Below, piece after piece: positions 19,901 through 27,373 of a DNA stretch of 64,000 nucleotides (within the stretch, counting starts at the first letter, position 1; each line of letters opens with the position of its first letter). The notes below the pieces were generated by a model, which had not been told where the DNA came from, ran no database searches, and saw only the letters and a list, made by a program, of their open reading frames with translations. This DNA comes from Stutzerimonas stutzeri (lineage in GTDB: Bacteria; Pseudomonadota; Gammaproteobacteria; Pseudomonadales; Pseudomonadaceae), in contig NZ_JYHV01000029.1 in assembly GCF_000952685.1 (NCBI RefSeq), positions 310,001 to 374,000 of the forward strand, read 5' to 3'. The position numbers were made by a program, and so were the translations under genes.

Positions 19901-21371
19901 GCCGGCTGCCGCGCCGGCCACGCAAGCTATGGTTGACCACATCACGATGCAAATAGGCGCCTCGCGCACCATGGCGGGTGGTGTAACCCTCGGCGAGCAT
20001 AGTCAGCAAAGCCTGATAGCGCGCCTCGCCGAGGGTCGCGTAGGGCATCGAACGTCGGATCAGCGCCAGTAGTTCATCCTCGGTCCATTCACGGCAGGAC
20101 ACCTCGGCGATGATCTGCTGCGCCAGTACGTCCAGCGGCGCGTCTGGGACCACCAGCCTATCCAGTTCACCGCGACGCACGCTGTCGAGCAAGGCGGCGC
20201 ATTCGATCAGGTCGTCGCGCGAGCTGGGGAACAATCGCCCTTTGGAGACGCCAGCGACCTGGTGTCCAGCCCGACCGACACGTTGCAGAAAGGCGGCGAT
20301 CGAGCGCGGCGAACCCAACTGGCAGACCAGCTCGACATCGCCGATATCGATGCCCAGCTCCAGCGATGCGGTAGCAATCAGCACGCGCAGTTCGCCTCGT
20401 TTGAGCCGCTGTTCGGCGTCCAATCGCTGTTCGCGCGCCAGGCTGCCATGGTGCTCAGCCACCACCGCGTTGCCGAGGCGCTCGCTGAGATGCCGCGCGG
20501 CGCGCTCGGCCATGCGGCGCGTGTTGACGAAGACCAAGGTGGTGCGATGCTCGCCAGCCAACGCCGCCAGCCGGTCGTAAACCAGTGCCCATACGTCGTT
20601 GCTCATCACCGCTTCCAGCGGCACCGGTGGCACCTCCAGCGCCAGGTCGCGCGCGCGACCATGACCGATATCGACGATTTCGCAGCGGCGCCCGACACCA
20701 ACGAGAAAATCGGCCACCGCTTCAATGGGCTTCTGTGTCGCCGACAGACCGACCCGCACCAGCGGGCGCCCGCAGAGCGCTTCGAGCCGCTCCAGTGACA
20801 AGGCGAGGTGACTGCCACGCTTGTTGCCAGCAATCGCATGAATCTCGTCGACGATCACGCTGCGCACACCCGCCAGCATCTGCCGGCCGGATTCGGAGCC
20901 TAGCAGCACATAGAAGGATTCCGGGGTGGTCACCAGGATATGCGGGACCCGCTTGCGCATGGCCGCGCGCTCGGCTTGCGGGGTATCGCCTGTGCGCACG
21001 GCCGTCCGGATTTGCAGCGTCGGCAGGCCGAGTCGCTCCAGCTCGGCGGATATTCCTGACAGCGGCTGCTCGAGATTCAGATGGATGTCGTTGGACAGCG
21101 CCTTGAGTGGCGACACGTAGAGCACCGCCGTTTCGTCCGGCAGGCCACCTTCGTCCAGGCTCTGTTTGACCAGCTGATCCAAGGCCGCGAGAAAAGCCGT
21201 CAGGGTCTTGCCCGAGCCGGTTGGCGCCGCAACCAGGGTCGACTGGCCGGAACGGATCAGCGGCCATGCACGCGTCTGGGCCGGGGTCGGAGCAGCGAAG
21301 CTGCGGTTGAACCAGCCGGCAACCGCCGGGTGGAAAGCGGCCAGCGGGTCGTAGTCAGAGATCGGTTTCAT
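16977..21371 (-). CDS. lhr: Large ATP-dependent helicase of the Lhr family
   Basis: 1,464 residues. Lhr is a superfamily 2 3'-5' translocase implicated in DNA repair in bacteria and mycobacteria. Seen near the N-terminus: Q-motif-like region, Walker [17 protein letters not shown], motif Ia [20 protein letters not shown] box [18 protein letters not shown]-type motif [12 protein letters not shown], and motif [14 protein letters not shown]. About 900 residues follow that match the Lhr-core winged helix plus the long C-terminal extension of full-length bacterial Lhr (E. coli 1,538 residues). The ATG at 21371 ([13 protein letters not shown]) is preferred over an in-frame ATG at 21464. Converges on rapA; divergent from the small gene at 21.5 kb. 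Confidence 0.88.
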   Translation of the reverse strand: MKPISDYDPLAAFHPAVAGWFNRSFAAPTPAQTRAWPLIRSGQSTLVAAPTGSGKTLTAFLAALDQLVKQSLDEGGLPDETAVLYVSPLKALSNDIHLNLEQPLSGISAELERLGLPTLQIRTAVRTGDTPQAERAAMRKRVPHILVTTPESFYVLLGSESGRQMLAGVRSVIVDEIHAIAGNKRGSHLALSLERLEALCGRPLVRVGLSATQKPIEAVADFLVGVGRRCEIVDIGHGRARDLALEVPPVPLEAVMSNDVWALVYDRLAALAGEHRTTLVFVNTRRMAERAARHLSERLGNAVVAEHHGSLAREQRLDAEQRLKRGELRVLIATASLELGIDIGDVELVCQLGSPRSIAAFLQRVGRAGHQVAGVSKGRLFPSSRDDLIECAALLDSVRRGELDRLVVPDAPLDVLAQQIIAEVSCREWTEDELLALIRRSMPYATLGEARYQALLTMLAEGYTTRHGARGAYLHRDVVNHSLRGRRGSRLTALTSGGTIADNADYAVLLEPQGFNIGTVNEDFAVESLAGDVFQLGNTAYRIIRIEPGRVRVEDAQGQPPNIPFWLGEAPGRSDELSLAVARLRGEIDARLGAAEACRREQAHEYESASALAGELTPVETGGRLQLAIDWLTDSLDLPDAAARQIVEYLARSRSALGALPTQQRLIMERFFDESGGTQLVIHSPFGSRINRAWGLALRKRFCRTFNFELQAAATEDAIILSLSTSHSFPLEEVWRYLHSNSAEGVLIQALLDAPLFGVRWRWNATTALALPRMAGGHKVAPQLQRMKSEDLLATVFPDQVACLENIVGEREIPEHPLVAQTLDDCLHDAMDSKGWLALLRRIENGEIEILARDLPTPSPLAMEVLGARPYAFLDDAPLEERRTQAVLNRRWTDPESSADLGALDAAAIDAVREEAWPQARHLDELHEALMGLGCLAEADTQADSQWPAWLSELARGGRATRMQVAQDRALWLPIERLALLQSIYPGARCEPALTPLPGFDQLSSEEDALVELIRARLTGFGPLPVPLIARPLALPASAVALALTRLESEGYVLRGRFTPGASEEEWCERHLLARIHRYTVKRLRREIEPVERADFMRFLFDWQHLSDATRMQGRDALGPVVEQLEGFQAAAGAWESELLPARLHDYGGTWLDELCRAGRIVWTRLAGRIKASSGPVRGTPIVLLPRRHLPAWHALASEAPQPELSSRAQRVFETLQAQGALFFDELQHEAHLLRSELEDALGELVAVGLVNADSFAGLRALLAPAAKRPRATRQSRGGAFIGGMADAGRWALVRKGPAPMVDPTPLRRSFDPDALEHIAMVLLRRYGVVFWRLLDREADWLPPWRDLLRVYHRLEARGEIRGGRFVTGLPGEQFALPEAVGLLREIRKRPTSGEMIAVSAVDPLNQVGTLLPGDRVPAMAGNRILYRDGVPLGWLIAGKPELLAELDEDDQRKARQLLAVTRR

Positions 21372-21492
21372 GCTCCGAATATGCTGCCGCCGCGGCTCGG
21401 CTACAAGAGCGAGCAAGCGCAGCCCGTCGCCTGCCGGAAACGGCGGCTCGCCGCGGCGGTCCACTTCAGACAGTCAGACGACGGAGAACGCC

Positions 21493-21804
21493 ATGAGAAC
21501 CCCACCACTGAATCTCGACGATGCGATGCAACTGGTCAGCGAAGCCTTCCTTCCATGCGGCTGCGTGACCAGTGCCAACCCGGACGAAGACAGTTTCGGC
21601 TTTACCGTCATGTCCGGCAGCGGCATCGAAGTGCTGCGGGTGCCCAGCGTGTCCAGGGAGCAATACAGCAACCCGCAACATCTGGGCAGCGTCATCGAGC
21701 AGGCGCGACTGGAGGTTGAGGACAAGGATCATCGACTCGAACCCTGGACCATGCCGGTGCTCGCTGATGACACCGGCATTCCGGAAACGCCACCGAACTA
21801 CTGA
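21493..21804 (+). CDS. Small conserved protein, possibly DUF1652-like
   Basis: 103 residues, function unknown. MRTPPLNLDDAMQLVSEAFL is followed by a CGC motif and a beta-rich middle with GSGIEVLRVPSV. The layout (N-terminal helix, F-L-P-C segment, later valine-rich strand around a central glycine) reminds me of the Pseudomonas DUF1652 proteins, but I cannot confirm it. No signal peptide or membrane segment. The ATG at 21493 follows GGAGAACGCC. It lies 30 bp upstream of the SDR gene and is probably co-transcribed. Confidence 0.65.
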   Translation: MRTPPLNLDDAMQLVSEAFLPCGCVTSANPDEDSFGFTVMSGSGIEVLRVPSVSREQYSNPQHLGSVIEQARLEVEDKDHRLEPWTMPVLADDTGIPETPPNY

Positions 21805-21834
21805 AGCCTTTAGCAGCCACCGAGCGAGGATGAC

Positions 21835-22530
21835 ATGAGCGACTCCGTTCTTCTGATTACCGGCGCGTCCTCCGGGATCGGCGCGGCCACGGCCCGACTG
21901 GCCGCCGAGGCGGGTTATCGCGTGGCGCTGGCGGCGCGCTCCGAACAGAAGCTCGCGCAATTGGTGAGCGATCTCGGCGGGTCGGCGCGCGCGCTGGCGA
22001 TCCGCTGCGACGTCAAGGAATACGGAGACCAGGAGGCCATGGTGCAGCAGGTGCTGGACCATTTCGGACAGCTCGATGCGGTCTACGCCAACGCCGGCAT
22101 ACCGGGCAGCGAGGGTGGCTTCAGCGGTGCCGACCCTGAAGTGTGGCGTGAGATGTTACTGACCAACGTCTATGGCGTCGGCCTGACCCTACGCTGCAGT
22201 CTCGAGGCGCTCAAGGCCAGCCATGGTCACCTGCTCCTGACCGGCTCCGCCGCCGGGCGTTTCGTCATTCCCGGCTCGATGTACAGCGCCAGCAAGTGGG
22301 CGATCACCGGGATGGGGCTGAGCGTGCGCGAAGAATTACGCGGCACCGGCGTGCGGGTCACGCTGATCGAGCCGGGCATGGTCGACACACCGTTGTTCGA
22401 CAAGCCGCCCGCCTATGCCCTGCAGCCCGAGGACATCGGCCGGGCAGTGGTTTACGCGCTCTCGCAGCCAGCACATGTGGATATCAACGAGATGCTGATC
22501 CGGCCTACCCCGCCGATCGAAAACCGGTAG
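21835..22530 (+). CDS. Short-chain dehydrogenase/reductase (SDR)
   Basis: 231 residues, the size of a classical SDR. Cytoplasmic NAD(P)-dependent oxidoreductase of unknown substrate. Seen: the Rossmann motif TGASSGIGAATARL at about 9-22, the NAG signature YANAGIPG near 84-91, a catalytic serine in LLTGSAAGRF, the active-site YSASKW (Tyr/Lys) near 150, and IEPGMVDTPLF near 180. An arginine in AARSEQKL after strand 2 hints at NADP(H). GAGGATGAC precedes the ATG. It follows the small conserved gene by 30 bp. Substrate cannot be inferred from context. Confidence 0.9.
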   Translation: MSDSVLLITGASSGIGAATARLAAEAGYRVALAARSEQKLAQLVSDLGGSARALAIRCDVKEYGDQEAMVQQVLDHFGQLDAVYANAGIPGSEGGFSGADPEVWREMLLTNVYGVGLTLRCSLEALKASHGHLLLTGSAAGRFVIPGSMYSASKWAITGMGLSVREELRGTGVRVTLIEPGMVDTPLFDKPPAYALQPEDIGRAVVYALSQPAHVDINEMLIRPTPPIENR

Positions 22531-22777
22531 CCGACGGAGCGTAGAGGCCCAACGAGCGTGCCAAGGCGTCTCGTCTGTTCGTTCGGCGTGTTTTTTAGCA
22601 AATGGTCGTCAGCACCTTTCGCAATCGGATGCGTGCTGCTGTCATCAAAGGCGGCGTTAACCCATGCAAGGCTCTCGCAGTAGCAGAAACTTTTGCGCCT
22701 CGCTTCGGGTCGCTATAGCAGAGCCTCCCGGCCGTTCCAGGCGCTGAACATTCGGGTATCGAACAAGGGGGAAGCCC

Positions 22778-24073
22778 ATGGGCAACCTGGCCGAACAGCC
22801 AAAACAGCAACCGGCGCTCGCCGAGCTGGACTATCTGCTGCAGCGCTACCGACAAGTGCGTGCCACCAGCGAGGCGATCTGCGCACCCTTGCAGACCGAA
22901 GACTACGTGATCCAGAGCATGCCCGACGTCAGCCCGCCGAAATGGCATCTGGCGCACGTCAGCTGGTTCTTCGAGGCCTTCCTGCTCAAGCCCTATCTTG
23001 CGCGCTACAAGCCGCTCGACACGACCTATGACCATCTGTTCAATTCCTACTACGAAACGCACAGCACGCCCTTTCCCCGAGCCCAACGCGGTCTGATCTC
23101 ACGGCCCGGTGTGGATGAGGTGTATCGCTTCCGCCAGCATGTAGACCGTGCCATGGACGAACTGCTGGCCAATCCTCCACAGCAGCATGCCGCCGAGATC
23201 CTGCGCCGGGTGGAACTGGGCTTGCAACACGAACAGCAGCATCAGGAACTGCTGCTGATGGACATCAAACACATCCTGGCGCAGAACCCCTTGCACCCGG
23301 TTTACCGGAGCGACCTGAAGTCGGCGCCGACACTGCACAACGACCGTCTCCGCTGGCACGACTATGCCGGTGGCGTGCGCCACATCGGCCACGCCGATAG
23401 CGGCTTCGCCTTCGATTGCGAGACACCGCGGCATCGGCAGTTCCTTGAGGATTTCCGGTTGGCCGATCGGCCGATCAGCAACCGAGAGTATCTGTCGTTC
23501 ATCGCCGATGGCGGTTATGCCCGCAGCGAGCTCTGGTTGTCTGATGGCTGGGCGCAAATCCAGCAGTGCGGCTGGCACGCGCCGCTGTACTGGCAGCGCC
23601 TGGACGATGCCTGGCATGAGATGACCCTGGGCGGCCTACGACCACTGGATCTGGAGGCGCCGGTCTGCCACGTCAGCTTCTACGAGGCCGATGCTTACGC
23701 ACGCTGGGCCGGCGCCCGGCTTCCCAGCGAGGCCGAGTGGGAAGTCGCGGCGACGGACCAGCCACTGCGCGGCAATTTTCTCGAGAGCGACCATCTACAG
23801 CCAGTCGCGGCGAACACGCCCAATGAAGGGCCGGCGAAACTGTTCGGTGATGTCTGGGAATGGACTGCCAGTGCCTACCGCCCCTACCCCGGTTTCCATC
23901 CTTTGGAAGGCAGCCTGGGCGAATACAACGGCAAATTCATGTCCGGCCAGATGGTCCTGCGCGGCGGCTGCTGCGCTACGCCGGAAGCCCATATCCGCGC
24001 CACCTACCGCAACTTTTTCCAACCGGCCATGCGCTGGCAATTCGCCGGGCTGCGCCTGGCCAGGGAGCTATGA
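22778..24073 (+). CDS. egtB: Ergothioneine biosynthesis sulfoxide synthase EgtB
   Basis: 431 residues. EgtB is a non-haem iron enzyme that joins hercynine and a thiol donor (gamma-glutamylcysteine or cysteine) with O2 to give the sulfoxide precursor of ergothioneine. An N-terminal DinB-like domain carries the three-histidine iron site: WHLAH (H57-H60) and GLQHEQQHQEL (H151 and H155). The C-terminal half is a formylglycine-generating-enzyme fold (ARLPSEAEWEVAA, DVWEWTASAYRPYPGF, LRGGCCATPEAHIR). GGGGGAAG precedes the ATG at 22778. It is followed after 3 bp by egtD, then by a coupled S8 protease gene. No egtA, egtC or egtE is seen, so the sulfur donor and C-S lyase must be elsewhere or be different. 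Confidence 0.93.
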   Translation: MGNLAEQPKQQPALAELDYLLQRYRQVRATSEAICAPLQTEDYVIQSMPDVSPPKWHLAHVSWFFEAFLLKPYLARYKPLDTTYDHLFNSYYETHSTPFPRAQRGLISRPGVDEVYRFRQHVDRAMDELLANPPQQHAAEILRRVELGLQHEQQHQELLLMDIKHILAQNPLHPVYRSDLKSAPTLHNDRLRWHDYAGGVRHIGHADSGFAFDCETPRHRQFLEDFRLADRPISNREYLSFIADGGYARSELWLSDGWAQIQQCGWHAPLYWQRLDDAWHEMTLGGLRPLDLEAPVCHVSFYEADAYARWAGARLPSEAEWEVAATDQPLRGNFLESDHLQPVAANTPNEGPAKLFGDVWEWTASAYRPYPGFHPLEGSLGEYNGKFMSGQMVLRGGCCATPEAHIRATYRNFFQPAMRWQFAGLRLAREL

Positions 24074-24076
24074 CCA

Positions 24077-25042
24077 ATGGCATTAGCCGTTCATTTCCAT
24101 GACCAGACACAACCGGCACACGATACGTCCTTGCGTGACGAAGCGCTGGCGGGGTTCGCCGCGGCGCCCAAGCGAATCTCGCCGAAGTTCTTCTATGACC
24201 GGCGCGGCTCCGAGCTTTTCGAGCAGATCTGTCTGCAGCCGGAGTACTACGTGACCCGCACCGAGGAAAAGATTCTTGCAGACGCAGCGAACGACATCCT
24301 CGAGATCGCCGGGCCACAGACCGACCTGATCGAACTGGGCAGCGGCGCCAGCCGCAAAGTGCGCCTGCTGCTCGAAGGCCTGCGACCGGTCAGCTATCTG
24401 GGCATCGACATCTCCGAAGACTTTCTGCTCACCAGCACCCAGCGTCTGGCGGCGGACTACCCCTGGCTGGAGGTGCATGCGGCGTGCGCTGATTTCTCTG
24501 ACGAGCTGAAGCTGCCGGACGATTTCAAGCTTCACCATCCGCTGGTGTTTTTCCCCGGTTCAAGCATCGGCAATTTCACTCCACTGGAGGCTCGCAAGCT
24601 GCTCGGCCACCTGCACGAAATCCTTCCGCCCGGTGGTGGCGTGTTGATTGGCGTCGACCTGGTCAAGGACAGAGATGTGCTTGAGGCGGCCTATAACGAC
24701 CGTGCTCACGTGACGGCGGCCTTCAACCTCAACGTGTTGCAGCGCATCCGCCAAGAGCTGGATAGCGATATCGACCCCTCACGCTTTACCCACCGGGCTT
24801 TCTTCAATGAACAGGATTCGCGCATCGAGATGCACCTGGTCAGCCGCGAGGCACAGGACGTGACCATCGAAGGCCAGCGCTTTCATTTCGATGCCGGCGA
24901 AAGCCTGCACACCGAGAACTCCTACAAGTACACCTTGGGATCTTTCGCCGACCTGGCCAATAGCGCTGGCTTCGACTGCAGTGGTCAATGGACCGATTCC
25001 CGCGACCTGTTCAGCGTGCACTATCTGCAATGTCGGCAATGA
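24077..25042 (+). CDS. egtD: L-histidine N(alpha)-methyltransferase EgtD
   Basis: 321 residues, exactly the usual length. It trimethylates the alpha-amino group of L-histidine with SAM to make hercynine, the first step of ergothioneine synthesis. Seen: the N-terminal KRISPKFFYDRRGSELFE substrate region, the EYYVTRTEEKIL motif, the SAM site LIELGSGASRKVRLLL, LGIDISEDFL, and the FFPGSSIGNF segment typical of EgtD. Three bases separate it from egtB, so the two are one operon. Its TGA overlaps the ATG of the next gene (ATGA), so the S8 protease is translationally coupled to it. Confidence 0.94.
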   Translation: MALAVHFHDQTQPAHDTSLRDEALAGFAAAPKRISPKFFYDRRGSELFEQICLQPEYYVTRTEEKILADAANDILEIAGPQTDLIELGSGASRKVRLLLEGLRPVSYLGIDISEDFLLTSTQRLAADYPWLEVHAACADFSDELKLPDDFKLHHPLVFFPGSSIGNFTPLEARKLLGHLHEILPPGGGVLIGVDLVKDRDVLEAAYNDRAHVTAAFNLNVLQRIRQELDSDIDPSRFTHRAFFNEQDSRIEMHLVSREAQDVTIEGQRFHFDAGESLHTENSYKYTLGSFADLANSAGFDCSGQWTDSRDLFSVHYLQCRQ

Positions 25043-26796
25043 GGACAGCACGGCTTTTCCTGTCGATCGGTCTTGTGCTCGGAGCGTTGAATCCGAGCCC
25101 GGCAATGGCCGAGCCCGCTCCGTTACGCATCAAGGAGGTACAACGCTGCGGTGACCTCTTCGCCACCGATCTGCTGACCTTCTGCCTGCGCGGTACCGGG
25201 CTCGGCGACGGCGAGACCAGGTTGATGCTCGGCGGAAAACCGGTCGAAAGCTCGCCGACCGGCGAAGGCAACCTGCGCCTGTCGCTGCGTAAGGCTGAGC
25301 ACCAGAGCGGACCGCTCTGGCTCGAACAGGGCGAACGCCGGAGCAACCCGGTGTGGCTGTCACTGAACGGCAGCCATGTGCTGGCGGCGGGCCCTGACGA
25401 GGTGGCGAAGAACATGGACGGGCTGAATACCTATCTGAACCTGATCAGCCTGATCATCGAAGAAAACCACGACGGCCTGGACGAAGCGCGCCGCCTGGCC
25501 AGCAAATATGGCGCCGAAGTGGTCGGCGCCATCGCACCGCTCAATACCTATCAGTTGCGCCTGCCGGTGAAAGACCTGACCGAGCGAGACGCCATGGTGC
25601 TGCGTCTGGGTAGTGAGGTGAGCGTGGATGCGGTGGTCGTCGAAGAATCCGGCCCTGAGGAGCCGGTGGAACAGGACCGTGGCAAGAAGCCCCGGAACAG
25701 TGAATGGGTCGCCAATCGGTTCCTCGACGCCGTGGATTATTACCGGCATCGCCTGCCGGCCCAACAGAGCTCGGCCAAGATGCATCCGGTGCGCATCGGC
25801 GTCATCGAACGCAATCTCGACTTCGACTCGCCCGAATTCGCCCAGTACATCGGTGATTGCGAACCGCAGGCGCCGCGCACCTGCGTCTACGCCAGGGATG
25901 CTGAAGACCCCACCGAGCACGGCACCACGGTAACCGGCATTCTCGCCGCGCGCAGTGAGGAACCCGGCGACAGCGGCTTTCTGAGCGCACTGGAACCGGC
26001 CAGCGCCGGCTTCGAGGTCATCGTCGAGCGCAACTCCGATGCTGGCATCACCGCCAACGTCGCCGCCTCGGTCAATCTGGTCGAGGACGGTGTGCGAGTA
26101 CTGAACTGGAGTTGGGGCATCCACCGCGTTGGCGCGCGGGACGTCGAGGGCGAAGAGGTCGATTCGCTGATTCGCTCCGGCATTGCCATGAGCGGCTACG
26201 AGGAATTGCTCGAGGAGTTCTTTCTCTGGCTGCGCCGCGAGCATCCCGATGTGCTGGTGGTGAACTCTGCGGGCAATGGCTCGGCCCATTCCGGCCAGGA
26301 CGACTACCGGCTGCCCTCCTCGTTCATCACCGAGCAATTGCTGGTCGTCGGGGGCCACCAGCGCAACGGCAAGCGTGACGTTCCGGTCACGCATCCCGAA
26401 TACGTCACCAAACGGCCTTCGTCGAATGTCGACATGCGTGTCGACATCACCGCCTCGGCCTGCACCCGCGCTGCAACGCTGGAACCCGGCAAACGCGGCG
26501 ACGTGCATTGCGGCACTTCATACGCCACGCCGATGGTGACCGGGGTCGTTGCGGCGATGCTCTCGATCAATCCGCAGCTTGCACCTGATCAGCTGCGTGA
26601 GCTGCTGCGCCGCAGCGCACTGACCATCGGCCGCGACCATGATTTCGAAGCGGCAGAGGCCGACGACCTGACCGCACCGATCCTGCCATCGGAGCGCAGC
26701 TATCAGCTGAACAATCAGGACATCGGCCGCTCGGCTCGGCTGGACATGCGCAAGGCGCTGGAGCTGACTTTCGACAGTCTGAATCAGGCGCGTTAA
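25039..26796 (+). CDS. Exported subtilisin-like (S8) peptidase with Glu at the catalytic Asp position
   Basis: 585 residues. Signal peptide at 1-24 (MRTARLFLSIGLVLGALN...AMA-EP), an IPT/TIG-like beta domain at about 28-110, a linker, then an S8 domain at about 250-540. Aligning to the subtilisin signatures gives VIERNLDFDSPEF where VIDTGIDxxHPEL is expected, so the catalytic Asp is replaced by E257. The other residues are present: H294 in EHGTTVTGI, N413 in SAGNG and S494 in GTSYATPMVTG. It may be active with Glu, weakly active or a pseudo-protease. Cysteines at 283 and 275 could form a disulfide near the active-site loop. The start at 25039 overlaps the egtD stop; 25030 is an alternative. 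A link to ergothioneine is by position only. Confidence 0.8.
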   Translation: MRTARLFLSIGLVLGALNPSPAMAEPAPLRIKEVQRCGDLFATDLLTFCLRGTGLGDGETRLMLGGKPVESSPTGEGNLRLSLRKAEHQSGPLWLEQGERRSNPVWLSLNGSHVLAAGPDEVAKNMDGLNTYLNLISLIIEENHDGLDEARRLASKYGAEVVGAIAPLNTYQLRLPVKDLTERDAMVLRLGSEVSVDAVVVEESGPEEPVEQDRGKKPRNSEWVANRFLDAVDYYRHRLPAQQSSAKMHPVRIGVIERNLDFDSPEFAQYIGDCEPQAPRTCVYARDAEDPTEHGTTVTGILAARSEEPGDSGFLSALEPASAGFEVIVERNSDAGITANVAASVNLVEDGVRVLNWSWGIHRVGARDVEGEEVDSLIRSGIAMSGYEELLEEFFLWLRREHPDVLVVNSAGNGSAHSGQDDYRLPSSFITEQLLVVGGHQRNGKRDVPVTHPEYVTKRPSSNVDMRVDITASACTRAATLEPGKRGDVHCGTSYATPMVTGVVAAMLSINPQLAPDQLRELLRRSALTIGRDHDFEAAEADDLTAPILPSERSYQLNNQDIGRSARLDMRKALELTFDSLNQAR

Positions 26797-27373
26797 CCGC
26801 CTCGGTCAACTGGGCCATTCAGCCTCCCGGCTGCTGCGTTTACATGCCGAAGCACACTCCCAGAAGTGCCGCTCTTTCATCTAACGCGTTTTATTGCAGC
26901 GCCTACAAGTGCGTCGTTAACGCTTCGCTTGTTCTCTTATCTTGCTCCTCGCGAAACATCCTGTAATAAACAATCATCGCTACCTCCGCCTAACAGAACT
27001 AACAAACGAAACGGCACTTGTCAGCGCGAAATAATCGCACTTCCAGCAACTACAATTAAAAACACTTATAGATCAGCCATTTATGTACACATATAACTAA
27101 TAGCTGATTGCTATCAAATAATGTCACTATGCAATTAAATAATCAAAGATATGGTTATTGGCGACTTACCGGCGCCAAAATAATTTTACTATCCGTTGTT
27201 CGATCTATATAACGCCTATCCATACAAAGCGAGTCGCCGGCTCCGTCGTTTCGCTGCGTTGTGTATTAGGTGGCGTCGTCGGCAGTGCTTCGTTTGTTAC
27301 ATCACTCCGGGAATGCTTCCGAATTTTTTAAAAGGCACTCGTGCCTTTTGTCGTATTAAGTCCGGAGATATCA
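26797..27373. other. AT-rich intergenic region before the GH5 gene
   Basis: 577 bp, no gene supported. Base composition falls sharply: 27061-27120 has 17 G/C in 60, against about 37 in 60 in neighbouring genes. Such AT-rich stretches attract H-NS-like MvaT/MvaU silencers in Pseudomonas and can mark acquired DNA; both are inference. A terminator-like hairpin lies at 27330-27349. A short plus-strand frame at 26866-27096 has no ribosome site or protein-like composition. Confidence 0.6.
27330..27349 (+). promoter_or_regulatory. Hairpin in the 5' leader of the GH5 gene
   Basis: AAAAGGCAC-TC-GTGCCTTTT is an almost loop-less palindrome (realistic loop ACTCGT) that ends in four T residues, 24 bp upstream of the GH5 ATG and 13 bp before its GGAG ribosome site. 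It could be an attenuator, a terminator for an upstream transcript or an mRNA-stabilising stem. Confidence 0.5.

Noticed and set aside
26871..27005. Possible integron attC-like site (GTTAAC and CCTAAC motifs in the AT-rich gap)
   Set aside because: The motifs are not arranged as paired core sites of one folded attC element, and no integrase or cassette array is present.
26866..27096. 76-codon ORF in the AT-rich gap before the GH5 gene
   Set aside because: No ribosome site, no recognisable protein, and the gap composition makes such frames expected.
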